The translations under genes and the position numbers were made by a program. The notes below the pieces were generated by a model that searched no databases, had not been told where the DNA came from, and saw nothing but the letters and a program-made list of their open reading frames with translations. A stretch of 64,000 nucleotides of DNA from Rhizoclosmatium globosum (Eukaryota > Chytridiomycota > Chytridiomycetes > Chytridiales > Chytriomycetaceae): positions 99,815 through 163,814 of the forward strand of contig MCGO01000090.1 of NCBI GenBank assembly GCA_002104985.1, written 5' to 3'. Positions within the stretch are counted from its first letter, which is position 1. Each line of letters begins with the position of its first letter. Positions 1-9,897 of the stretch are shown piece after piece.

Positions 1-214
1 GGCGCAGTTGGATAAGTTGACTAAAGTTATGCCATTCAATTCAAGAACCACACAAGCAAACAAGAGCGGGAAGAATGCAACAGAGAGCAGTCATGGGAAC
101 TCCAATTATACTGCTGTGGTGACCACTGCACCTGCGAAAGTAAACGTTAATTCTGGTGCAACGTTTTTGGGCAGTTTTACTGCTTTCGCTACTTTGGCTT
201 TGCTTATGGCTTGA
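1..214 (+). CDS. 3' end of an alpha-carbonic anhydrase with GPI-type tail (partial)
   Basis: The frame is open from the left edge and ends at 214. The first residues read LTKVMPFNSRTTQ, which lines up with MREAMPENARPIQ near the end of the alpha-carbonic anhydrase gene that follows; this is the usual C-terminal asparagine/arginine/glutamine stretch of the family. After a Ser/Thr/Asn-rich linker the protein ends in a short hydrophobic stretch (GSFTAFATLALLMA), as expected for a GPI-anchor signal. So this is inferred to be the last exon of a tandem, cell-surface paralogue of the next gene. The catalytic part lies outside the window, so activity cannot be judged. Confidence 0.6.
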   Translation, partial: AQLDKLTKVMPFNSRTTQANKSGKNATESSHGNSNYTAVVTTAPAKVNVNSGATFLGSFTAFATLALLMA

Positions 215-418
215 TCATAGTTCAACCTTTTTTCTTATTTACTCCCTGCTCTTTCCCCCTTTCCTTCAAGTTTACGATAAAGTTTCTGTCTTTTTCTGTA
301 TCTTTACTTGCCGCATTGACGCTTTTGTCCTCGGCGGAGTCGGAGAGTTCGTCCATGAGTTTCAGATAACATACAGTCATCAAGATTTGACCAATAACCA
401 CTCCTGGATCCATCTTGA

Positions 419-1369
419 ATGCTTCATATACCTTTCATTTGGTTTCTCGGTGCAAAATTGATGCTACTTGATGCAGCATTCGGCGGAGGAACCAAAATGC
501 CAGTGCTGGAAGACAACGAACATTATTGGACATACGAAGGAAATAATGGCATCTCTTATTGGAGCCAACTCAGTCCAATATGCGAATCCGGAGAATATCA
601 ATCGCCAATCAACTTAAATACCCAGTTTGAATCAAGTACCCATATTTCCGCAGTAAATTGGACGACTCTTAAATCATCAACGCCTTTCATTAATAATGGC
701 CACACTGTTCAGCTTGAATTTGATGAATCAGAGCCTACTATTTTCAGTAATGTGAATGAGAGGATGTTCAAACTCGTTCAAGCCCATTTCCATTCCCCAA
801 GTGAACACGCGATTAGTGACATAAAATATCCACTTGAAGCACACTTTGTTCATACGACAATGGACGGCTCTAAAATACTGGTGATGGGATTCTTTTTCAA
901 TATCGGAATGGAGAGTCACCCCTGGATTGAGCAGTTCATTGATGAAGTGCCAAATACATTGAACAGCAGAACTAGTATCTCGTCTCTCGATATGGGATTC
1001 ATCGCAACGGAAATTGAAAATGCCGAATTTTATTCATATTTGGGGTCATTGACTACACCTCCTTGCACGGAAGGTGTGCTTTGGCATGTGGCGCGAACTC
1101 CATTGACTATTTCCAGGTCTCACTTGGAATTGATGAGAGAGGCTATGCCAGAAAATGCTCGTCCAATTCAAGAAAGGCAAAAAATGAATGAGGAAAACAA
1201 ACAAGCAAATTTTACCGAATTACCTGGGAAAATGTCTGTGAAAATGAACTTATTTCGGGCTGGATGGTGGGGCTTTGCTATCGCCTTGTTCATTTTGTTT
1301 GTTGATTTGATTTCAGTCCTTTCTTCGCCAGTCCATCCATTTTTTCTTTTATATTCTCTTTATGATTAA
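419..1369 (+). CDS. alpha-class carbonic anhydrase
   Basis: Predicted zinc enzyme hydrating CO2 to bicarbonate, probably secreted or at the cell surface. About 316 residues, continuous frame. Family hallmarks are visible: YWSQLSPIC and SGEYQSPINL near the N-terminus, the two-histidine zinc motif AHFHSPSEH (about residue 120), the third zinc histidine in LEAHFVH, and SLTTPPCTEGVLWHV before NARPIQ. A hydrophobic segment near residues 285-305 (WWGFAIALFILFVDLI) suggests a C-terminal membrane anchor. The first ATG gives a hydrophobic leader, but a downstream ATG or a small upstream exon cannot be excluded. It follows the 3' end of a similar gene, so the pair looks like a tandem duplication. Confidence 0.88.
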   Translation: MLHIPFIWFLGAKLMLLDAAFGGGTKMPVLEDNEHYWTYEGNNGISYWSQLSPICESGEYQSPINLNTQFESSTHISAVNWTTLKSSTPFINNGHTVQLEFDESEPTIFSNVNERMFKLVQAHFHSPSEHAISDIKYPLEAHFVHTTMDGSKILVMGFFFNIGMESHPWIEQFIDEVPNTLNSRTSISSLDMGFIATEIENAEFYSYLGSLTTPPCTEGVLWHVARTPLTISRSHLELMREAMPENARPIQERQKMNEENKQANFTELPGKMSVKMNLFRAGWWGFAIALFILFVDLISVLSSPVHPFFLLYSLYD

Positions 1370-1458
1370 CATCTTTTCCATTCTTACTTAATTATCATAA
1401 TTATATACCTTGTCGGTCTGTTACTCCGTAAATCTCTTACAACGAACACTCACTAACA

Positions 1459-3049
1459 ATGGGAATCGGTTGCTCCAAAGTATCACCTTCAGCTGTCAAA
1501 CAAACAGTCATAGGCAAGTATCTGATCTTACTTTCGAAACACATCTTACCTGTGTGCACTAGAACCATGGGTTGCCCTACACAATGCCGTCAAAGATAGC
1601 CGAATCGATGAAGTCACACGATTAATAGAATCTAACACTCCAGTAGATATCTCGGACACCACAAATCAGTGCACAGCATTACATCTTGCCTCTAAGGCAG
1701 GGAATATCGAAATAGTCCAATACCTCATTGGCCATGGTGCAAATCCAAACGCCACCAACTGCGACTTAATAACACCACTCCACGAAGCCGCGAAACATAA
1801 CCACACCGAAATATGCAAACTCCTTCTCACCCATAACGCAGATATCAACGCGAAAACCTCCCGCGGAACAACTCCTCTTCACTTCACCGCAAAAACAAAC
1901 TCCCTCGAAACAACACGCCTCTTAATTGAATCCAATGCGTCAGTTGACGCCACTGACTCTCAAAACCGTACCGCCCTTCACATAGCAAGCTCAAAAGGGC
2001 ACGTTGAAATAATAAACCTCCTCCTCGAAAACGGTGCCAACCTCAAAGCCTTGAACAAGAGTCTCCGCACACCTTCGTATAACGCTGCTGAACACGGACA
2101 CGCTGATGCGTTGCAGCTGCTTCTGGATCATGGCGGGTCAGTTGAACGAATGGATGTAGAGGAATCAACGCCGTTACATCGGGCAGCGTCGAAAGGCCGG
2201 AAAGATATCATGCATATTCTGTTAACTGACCGACGAGGCTCGAATGCGTCGAATATTGACGCGATTGATATTGACGGATGGACGGCTTTGTCGCGGGCGG
2301 CTGAGAAAGAGGACATTGACGCGTGTCGGTTCTTGTTGGAAAGAGGTGCGAAAGTGGATATGCGGGACTCAAATTATTCGACTGTTTTGCATCGAATGGC
2401 GAGAGCGGGGAATTTGGAGATGGTGAAACTGTTGCTGGAGTACAAGGCTGAAGTGAATGAACGAGACTCGTATGAGTGGACGCCTTTGCATTTGGCAGCT
2501 CAAAATGGGAATGTGGATGTGATTCGAGTATTGATTGAGAATGGTGCTGTGGTTGATGCTGCAGACTTAGATGGTTGGACGCCATTACATTTGGCAGCGT
2601 CAAAGGGGCATTTACAAGCATTTGAGTTGCTTGTTGAAGCTGGAGCAGATCTTATTGCGGAAACGAGTTGGGAATGGTCTGTCTTCTTATGCGCAGCAGA
2701 ATATAAGCATGAATCTGTGATTTGGAAGTGCTTGGAATCTCTTGGTATTCCTGACCTATCTGCATATCCACAGGATTGGGGAATAACAAAAGGATGCAAG
2801 ATTTGTCAAGAGATTACAGGCCAAGAATTTGTTCCACTGGAGAGCAAGTCTCGATATCAATGCCAAAGTCACGCGGAGTATGATATTTGTGGGGAACATT
2901 ATGAGCAGCGCGGCGACTACCATGGTGCGGAATGTGTGGATAGTTTCAAGCTAGTTCATCCTCCTATAGTTTTCTTGACGGAGTCCATACAACGATGGCA
3001 GGCTTCAAAAGCGCCTCAAGAAACGATAGACGTTAGTCCTTGTGAATAA
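1459..3049 (+). CDS. ankyrin-repeat protein with N-myristoylation signal and ZZ-like zinc finger
   Basis: Two exons, 1459-1513 and 1563-3049, give 513 residues. The N-terminus MGIGCSK fits N-myristoylation plus palmitoylation, so membrane attachment is inferred. The body is about ten ankyrin repeats (TALHLASKAGNIEIV, TPLHLAAQNGNVDVI and similar). The C-terminal 90 residues contain CKIC, then YQCQSHAEYDICGEHYE, resembling a ZZ-type zinc finger. The intron must be spliced 5'-AG|GCAAGT...CACTAG to keep frame, i.e. a GC-AG intron of 49 nt; a GT donor four bases further on would shift into a stop. The stop codon overlaps an AATAAA, and the next gene's ATG lies 10 bases further on. Ligands and partners are unknown. 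Confidence 0.82.
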
Positions 3050-3059
3050 ATTGATTGTC

Positions 3060-3916
3060 ATGAACCACTTTCCTGCTCTCACCACCAAACAAGACCGGGG
3101 CGCTTCACCTCAAACCACACAGGTCGAGTCTTCTCCTTGGACACTTAAAGTCTCTCAGAGTTACGCACTTCCATTCATCTCGCCATTTAAACTTCCGACA
3201 TCCAATTTGGAGGCACAGCTACTTTCGTCTGATTCGGATCGCCGCGACTTTGTTGGCGGCCTTGGCTTTGCGATGATTATTCGGTATTCATCGAGTCCAG
3301 TTGGGGCTTATGATGAACTGCTTCTGGTTTGTGTTTGTGTTTTGGCATCCACTTGCCTTGAATCAATACAAACAATCTGAATTCAAACAAGGTTCCGGGT
3401 GCTTTCAACCGACCTCACTCAACAAATCACACTTCAAAGGCATCGAGAAGCCTCCTCGCAGACCGCCGCGTCACCCGTATTTGGGTCTCTTCAGAACAGT
3501 CGCTCCGTAACGGACGAAGGAATTGGGGAATAAGAAAGGAATTGGCAAAGTTTGACTGGATCAGTGAAGGAGGAATGACTCGCGTGATTGTGCGTGAGAA
3601 ACTCAATGCAAAGCTACTGCTCGATGTAACTTTTGGACCTAACTGGGGTATTCCCATCCCTGCTCCATTAGACTGGGTTCAGGGAATCGCTGTTTCACCG
3701 TTATTCGAGCGCAAGATTGATGAAGACGGACTTCCAGCTGAAGAAGAGGAATGGATTCGGACAGAAATGGGTGGACACATGTGGGCAACATTCAGTAGCA
3801 TTGCTGAAATGCCACGCTGCGAATCTGCCGTGTTTCCAGATTTACAGGACCTTGGTATCAAGGGGGTTCTACACTTGACGGGAACCATGACCTTCACAGA
3901 AACGTTTATCGATTGA
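3060..3916 (+). CDS. acetoacetate decarboxylase-like (ADC beta-barrel) protein
   Basis: Exons 3060-3326 and 3392-3916 (65-nt intron, phase 0), 263 residues. Fungal ADC-like signatures are seen: PWTLKVSQSY, FVGGLGFAMIIRYSSSPVG, AYDELLLVPG across the splice junction, then VTRIWVSS, NGRRNWGIRKELAKFDW, and LTGTMTFTE at the end. In this family the NWGIPKELA-type motif is typical of uncharacterised fungal members; the decarboxylase lysine of the bacterial enzyme cannot be assigned confidently here, so the reaction is unknown. The start ATG lies immediately after the ankyrin gene, so the two transcription units must overlap or be co-transcribed. Confidence 0.75.
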
Positions 3917-3958
3917 ATCCGCAGAATATATAGTTTGCCTTTATTTCATGCCACTGCG

Positions 3959-4410
3959 TCAGTCGTATCCTCCGTTTTCCCAGAGGGATTGGTTGTAGTT
4001 CTCTGTCAGTGTAGTATCCTTTCCATATTTGGATTGCCAGTTGCTGAAACCGCCCGTCAGAACATAAATCTCTTGTCCTTCTGCAGCTCCAACTGTTCTC
4101 AAATAGACGTTGGCTGTCTTTGGGCCTCTCACTTGTGACAGCAGGCAATGGAAGACCAGTCTCTTGGGCACAGAGAGCAAATCGTCGAATGAATGCGGAT
4201 CAGCTTGGAGTTCGTGAGCTGGTATGTTGACAGCTCCCTTGATGTTGCTAAGGAACACTAAGGTAAGTTGGTTCTTTGTAACAACACTCTTTACCCTCCA
4301 GCAAAGTCGTTATCACGGACATCAACAACAAGATAGTCCACGTTCTGCTTCAGTGTGGGATCTTTAATCCATGAAGCAAGCGTGTCAGGGTCAACAGTTT
4401 TGGCACTCAT
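3959..4410 (-). CDS. rhodanese-domain protein, YCH1/ARR2/Cdc25-like (copy 1)
   Basis: Exon 1 is 4295-4410 and exon 2 is 3959-4247, joined so that ...DNDFAGGNIKGAVNIP is restored; 134 residues. The single rhodanese domain has the catalytic-loop motif FHCLLSQVRGPKTA, with the nucleophilic cysteine of the HCxxSQxRGP type known from yeast Ych1 and arsenate reductase Arr2. It may be a small phosphatase or arsenate reductase; the sequence does not distinguish these. A close paralogue follows 37 bases upstream of its start on the same strand, so this is a tandem duplicate. The 47-nt intron has two possible AG acceptors; only the one at 4248 restores the family consensus. Confidence 0.85.
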
Positions 4411-4447
4411 TTTTAATCGGAACTTATAACATACAACTACGATCTAT

Positions 4448-4933
4448 TCAATCTTCTATCTTCTTCTCTTCAGTGAAATGAGCATCCTTTCCAAATTTCT
4501 CCTCCCATCCAGTGAATCCTCCTTGAAGCACGTACACCTCTTGTCCTTCAGCCGCACCAACTCCCTCCAAATAAGCATTCGCAGCTTTTGGACCTCTCAC
4601 TTGCGAAAGCTGGCAATGAAAGACAAGTTTCTTGGGTGCTGTGAGACGGGATTCAAAGGCTTTGGCATTTGGTTCAATCTGGTCCACAGGAATGTTCTCT
4701 GCTCCCTTGACGTGGCTTTTTCAAGACGGATAAGAGCTGTATGTCAATTGTTAAAGAGTTTACCCTTCAGCGAAATCGGAGTTGCCGCGAACATCTACAA
4801 CCAAGAAGTCCTTCCTCTGGTCCTGTTAGTTGCTTCTCTTGAGTGTCAGTGCAATGTTTCCGTATCACTTTACCTGAATCCAGCCTGCGAGAGTCTCACG
4901 ATCCAATGGCTTTGCTGCAGTTGGGGTACTCAT
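4448..4933 (-). CDS. rhodanese-domain protein, YCH1/ARR2/Cdc25-like (copy 2)
   Basis: Three exons: 4874-4933 (MSTPTAAKPLDRETLAGWIQ), 4764-4822 and 4448-4715, giving 128 residues. The active-site loop is FHCQLSQVRGPKAA. About two thirds of positions look identical to the neighbouring copy, including GVGAAEGQEVYVLQGGF. The second intron sits at the same place and phase as the sole intron of copy 1 (after ...GG), while the first intron, between WIQ and DQRKDF, has no counterpart in copy 1. Function as for copy 1: a small HCxxSQxRGP-type phosphatase or arsenate-reductase-like protein, with substrate unknown. Confidence 0.85.
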
Positions 4934-5262
4934 TTTTGAAATTAAAATTGGAATAGATCACGTCATTTCTCGTGCGGCTTTCTGGTTCAACGTTATTATT
5001 GCCGTTATGATTGAGTAATTTTTCATACTTAAGGTAAGAATATACTTGTGGTCTTCAAAGTCAGTTTTATTGGTTGAGTATCAGCATGACAGGCCTTCGA
5101 CTGTTTTGGCTCTTCTAAAGTAGAATCTAAAATTGCTTTATTTTACCAGTGCGATTGGCTGGCATCTTAACAGACTCATATTTTATACACTTTTCATGCA
5201 CCTATTTCATGAATCAGTGGGTTGGGAGTTTCTGTTTCTCTCAAGTGGCTGAATAAGAAAAC
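4934..5262. other. intergenic region between divergent genes
   Basis: About 330 bases separate the start of the minus-strand rhodanese from the start of the plus-strand LRR gene, so it should contain both promoters. It is AT-rich with ATATTTTATACAC-like stretches near 5190. I see no additional coding sequence or RNA gene. Confidence 0.5.
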
Positions 5263-6809
5263 ATGAGGGAAACAGTTGTTGTTTACCTTTTAGCCATCCT
5301 CGCCGCCCAATCCACCGCCTTTGGAATCAATCCAAGAGCATTGACCAATGATGATCCACCGACTTCAGCGACTGCAACATCAGATACCCCTGCTCCCATT
5401 ACGGCGAGTGATTGCCAGGTCATCCACCATGTATGGCCAGACTACCTCGCATCATCCAACAGATGCTGTATCGAACCAGAAATCGTCTGCTCTGGAGATC
5501 ATGTTGTTCGGATGTAAGCCGTTAACCATCGAGTGCACTCTCATTCTGATCACACTGCCATCTCTGCCCACAGAGACTTCGTCCCAGGAACACGAACAGG
5601 CCTTCTACCTGACTTTAGCAGCCTCACTCAACTCACTTATATCTATCTGAATGGGAACAATCTCACTGGGACGATCCCTAATTTGCCTCCCAACCTTCTA
5701 TACCTGTGAGTTGATTCTGATCCACATAATCGGGGTTTAACCTCAAGCAGTAATATCGGAAATAACCTGCTGACGGATGTCATTCCTTTCGACTTACCTC
5801 CGATGCTTGAAACTTTGTAAGAAGCATCATTTACTGGACACATTTATGACGGCTAACATAAAACATAAGCATTGCTGGACACAATCAACTTTCTGGCACG
5901 ATTCCTACCTCGATAAGCAATCTCACAGATCTCATTCTCTTTGATGTCAGCTACAACCTTCTCGCGGGAGAAATCCCAAGTCTGCCCTTGCTTATGACGG
6001 CTGAAGTAGATTTGAGCGACATTGCGGCAAACTTTCGAGGGAATTGTTTTACCAACGCTGCTGCTTTTGATGTTATGAATTCTCCAAACTGCTCCTCAGA
6101 TCCAGTTGGCGAGGGAAGGTCGGTAACAACTCAGATCAAATATCCAACAAGTACTACGGAAAGGATTTATATTCGTCCAATTAGTAAAAGTGTGGGTTCT
6201 TTGACGATACCACTTGGAACGACTACACAAGTGTGGCAAATGACTTCTGAAATACCAGTCCCAACCATTGGCACTACTGATGCTGGAAAGCGCATCGGGT
6301 TTATAACCACAAGTACTATAACCCAACCACCTCAAACCTTCACACAACGCACAACAACGAATCTTCAATCTATCGACGATGGTCCGATTGTAATACCTAT
6401 TGGGGCAGGATATCCGTTAACTGGAAGCACTGCAACATTTTCAATCGATTCAGTCACGACAGTGCCTGGCGGCTCAATACCCCATCCAAACCCCCCAGCA
6501 CCTCCCACCGACCCAACCGCAAATCCAGTTGTAATAGCTGGCGGAATAGCAGGCGGACTTGTCGCTTTAATTCTTGTTGCTGTTATGGGAGCCTATCGAA
6601 TACGGCAAGATTCAACTGACCCAGAAGTTGTTAAAGTGGAATACTTTGAGCCAAAGTACGATCCTTCAGACTCCCCCGACAGCAGTCCTCCGGAATTGGT
6701 TGATATGAAAGCGGAATTCGGTTATGGGGCACAGGATTTACCGACACCGCCGATGGAAAAGGAGGGTGGAAGAAAACCTATGGCTGGACGGATATGGGGA
6801 ACACGTTGA
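5263..6809 (+). CDS. leucine-rich-repeat single-pass membrane protein
   Basis: Four exons: 5263-5513, 5574-5705, 5751-5816 and 5870-6809; 462 residues. It has a signal peptide (MRETVVVYLLAILAAQSTAFG), a Cys-containing cap, plant-type LRRs of the form LxGxIPxxL (NNLTGTIPNLPPNLLYL, NQLSGTIPTSISNLTDLILF), a Thr/Pro-rich stalk, one membrane helix (VVIAGGIAGGLVALILVAVMG) and an acidic Pro/Ser-rich tail. The three introns are all phase 2 and fall at LRR boundaries, so exons correspond to repeats. It looks like a receptor-like or adhesion protein with no kinase domain. Ligand unknown. The larger Thr-rich LRR proteins at 30.7 and 44.6 kb share the repeat type and intron phase. Confidence 0.82.
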
Positions 6810-7029
6810 ATGCGAAGAGGAACTAAGTTATTGTGGGGAGATTTTCATTTTATGTTGTAAATAGTAAACGTAGTTCTCTAAACTTCATCCAAGATTTGTC
6901 TAACAACAGACGTATAAATGAAACTGAGACAGTACAGGACGATGATAGAAACCCACTATTATTTTGGCACATTGCCTAATATCGATCGTTCTCAGATGCA
7001 ATATTTCGTTTTTATTTATCACACACTCT
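6810..7029. other. 3' intergenic region between convergent genes
   Basis: Short spacer between the LRR gene and PEX14, whose 3' ends face each other. I see nothing else in it. Confidence 0.4.
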
Positions 7030-8167
7030 TCATAAATCATTCGACTCTGCTCCTTCATCATCTCCGTCCCCAGATTCCGAGAGTGACTGGCCCTGAATGG
7101 AATATCCACTCACATTATTTAATGTTGACGGAGTAGGTTTCTTTGGAGACACTGATGTTGTAGTTGAAGAAGACGACGAGGAAGACGCTGCGGCAAGCTG
7201 CCATGCAGGAATAGCAGGTTTCCCGGCTGTGAATTTACCCAAGAAGGCATCTACTGAGTTACTGGAATCGGCGTTTGCATCACCAAACGAGTTTGATCCA
7301 TTTTGAGACAGGGTACCATTCACTTTTGGTGGAGAAGAAGAGGAAGTGGATTGGTAAGCGAGGGGAGGAGGGATGGGAGAGACGGCAGGCAGAGGAGGGA
7401 ATGCTTTCCGATTCAAGAGTAAATTCTTGAGCGACTTGATTTCGGATTGAAGGTCAGTGATACTTGGGCCTTCTGATGCATTCTTCTTTTCAATGAGAGA
7501 TGGAAGGGAATCTTTCAAGGATTCCAGCTCTTCCCGCAACAAACGAACTTCTTCCGCACTTTGCTCTTGTTCCAGCACACTCGCATCAAGGACACTTTGG
7601 AGTTTCTCAGTTTGATCTTGGATTTGTTTTGTTGCTGATTCGAGGGCGGATGAGATTGCGGCGATGCTTGAATTTAGGTTCTCCTGTTCCTCCTTGTGTT
7701 GCTGCGAGACGGGCCACGAGAGATTCGGCAGGATGTACGTCTGAGTTTAAGCCAAGTTTAACCTCTGCAACAACAAACAAGGACAAACAACGCACCGTTG
7801 CCAAGTGCCACGCGCCCACACCAAAACCAGCGGCGCCAATCAAAGCAAGAAGGAGATCGCGCCAGTCCCGCGGCTGCTGCTGACTAATCGCACTTTGAGA
7901 AGCCGAAGAAGCCGACGTCGACGACTGCGCAAGTTCAAGTTGAAGTTGGTTTGGCCGCGGCGGAAGCGAAGGTTCAAATGACGCCATCGACGACGACGAC
8001 GCCTCTTTCAACGCCGCTTCAATTTCAGCCGACGTCAGTCCCTTCGATTCGAGAAACGAAATGCGCTTGGCCAGTGGCGCAGATGACACCTTCGGATCCA
8101 CGAGGAACTTGACAGCGAGGGCGACTGACTCCGGTCGGATTGTCGAATTGGTTGGTGGTGTGCTCAT
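7030..8167 (-). CDS. PEX14: peroxin 14, docking protein of the peroxisomal import machinery
   Basis: Exons 7796-8167 and 7030-7740 (55-nt intron), 360 residues. The N-terminal 50 residues carry the conserved Pex14 domain: VALAVKFLVDPKVSSAPLAK, FLESKGLTSAEIEAAL, which in known homologues binds Pex5 and Pex19 helices. A hydrophobic segment LLLALIGAAGFGVGAW follows at about residue 105, then, after the intron, YILPNLSWPVSQQ and a coiled coil of roughly 80 residues (residues 135-210). The C-terminal third is Ser/Pro-rich and acidic. It would sit in the peroxisomal membrane with Pex13 and Pex17. Splicing at ACG|GTGCGT...CTCAG|ACG keeps frame; reading on without it meets a stop. Confidence 0.9.
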
Positions 8168-8284
8168 GGGTGTGGTTGTCTGTCAATCCTTGGATTTCCA
8201 ACAAAGATTATCATTCATACCAGAGGTAACAAAGTAATAATAGTTTAATATGAATATGTCGCCTCTATAATATGCATCCTTGCA

Positions 8285-9401
8285 TCATACTCTCTTCTTG
8301 CTTCGCGGCGTTTCTTCCCGTGTCCAAACAACTCGGCAAGCTAACATATCCTTTATCCTTCCCCATGAACGTACTTTCCCGTTCGTTTCTGGTGTCACGA
8401 TATATACTTGGTATCCATACCTCTCGGCGTCATATAATGCGATGATCTGTATCGTTTTTAAAGACTCCATCAGATGAAAAACGCCAATAAAACCAAAACC
8501 CAAACCTGAAAAGTCAAGTAAACGCCATAACTTGAAATAATGTGCCAAACAGCATGCATCGGCACGCGACTCCAAAAAGCAGGATTCCGTACGCATAACA
8601 CGCGTTCTTGAAGCATCCAGATTACGACAGCAGCAACCAAGAAAGATATTGTTGAGAATATGTATTGCTTGATGAGTGACCCCTGTGGGTGGATCGCGAA
8701 AAAGTCGCGATGAGACGTTTGTGTGGATAGGGCGAGGAAGAGGAGAATAGACCCGAGACTTGCCCCGACAATATCGTCGGCGATATTCTTTTCGAGTTGA
8801 GAGTCGATGATGACTGAGAAATATTTTTGAGTGAAAGCCATTGAACCAAGATCATCAACCAAACTCTAAATTTTTTACTTACTTGAAAACAAGAGCGCAA
8901 AAGTACACGTACAATAAACAAGCGTCGAAGTAAGCTCAAAAAGAAACGACGTCTCCGGCTCCCCAACACCTCCCTTCTTATTCCCCAGCGCCGAATGCGG
9001 AAAGAAAATCCGATACAAGACTTGATCCGTAATAGTCGGAAGCACCTAAGCATAAAAAAAAAAACGCCAACGAATAAATACACCTTTGTCTTCTGAAATT
9101 GATGACAAATCTGTCAATACCCCACCATCACACCAAGCATAACTTCGCCCCACTGGTCAACCTTCGACCATCCCCAATACCCTGTGTAATGGTACATGAA
9201 GGACCCAGCGCCTACGACAGCGAAAACGCAGTACATGTGTCGAACGGCTTTGTGCCCATGATGCGCGGACGAGAATATCGCGCCAAAGAGGCCGACGGTT
9301 ACGAGGCTCAGTGACGAGTAGGACGCCCAGTATTCAGGCGGTCCTGCGAGTGCGCTTTCGCAGAAGAGGGATGTTGGTTTCGTGAAATAGGGTGGGAGCA
9401 T
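8285..9401 (-). CDS. alkaline ceramidase-like (CREST superfamily) membrane protein
   Basis: Best model has four exons, 9126-9401, 8883-9045, 8506-8813 and 8285-8446; 302 residues. Motifs typical of alkaline ceramidases and related CREST hydrolases are present: GAGSFMYHYTG followed by WSKVDQWGEVML (aspartate in the KVDQ position), and the zinc-histidine pair HAVWHIISSYGVYL near residue 235. At least six hydrophobic helices. The likely reaction is hydrolysis of an amide-linked lipid in ER or Golgi membranes, but the substrate cannot be read from sequence. Exon 1/exon 2 joining (ATG|GTGGGG, 80-nt intron containing a T12 run) and the last exon are inferred from frame only. Confidence 0.62.
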
Positions 9402-9897
9402 TTTTTTGGTAGGGTGGGTAGGGGTTTAGTTTTTGACAGTTTTTGTTGTTTCTTTTGCAAGCGGAGTTTCAATTCGTGAAGGAAAAGTTGACAAATGTTT
9501 CTTGGATGTTTTGGATAGGAATCGGTGGCAGAAACTTTGGGTACTTGGGTTGTGAAAAGGAGTGCTGTGGTTTTTAAATGAGAAGACGAAGTTTACGAAA
9601 CAATAGCACTTTCTTTCTATCTTTTAATGTGCCATTAGCTGGCGCACTGGATTTCATCTTCGATTTTTTATGGCTCATATTGGCTAAACCTCGGAAAAAA
9701 CGTGTATATAATTTAAATACTCTTATTCAAGGCAGATAGAATATTCGTTTCCCCTGCTGTCGTCAACCGCCACTATCTCGCAAAGGAAACCAAAATTTCT
9801 GAGATAAGAATTATTACTATCTCAAACCATAAAGAAACTACACACACAATCATGGAAAATTAATTGGCGGAAAAACAAAAACTCCACTAAAGAAAAA
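9402..9897. other. intergenic region between divergent membrane-protein genes
   Basis: About 500 bases, AT-rich, containing TATATAATTTAAATAC around 9705. It lies between the start of the ceramidase-like gene (minus) and the start of the next gene (plus), so both promoters are expected here. I see no coding sequence. Confidence 0.45.

Noticed and set aside
7500..7883. Plus-strand frame of 127 codons opposite PEX14
   Set aside because: Spans the PEX14 intron and exon edges on the other strand with Arg/Ala-rich composition; a shadow.
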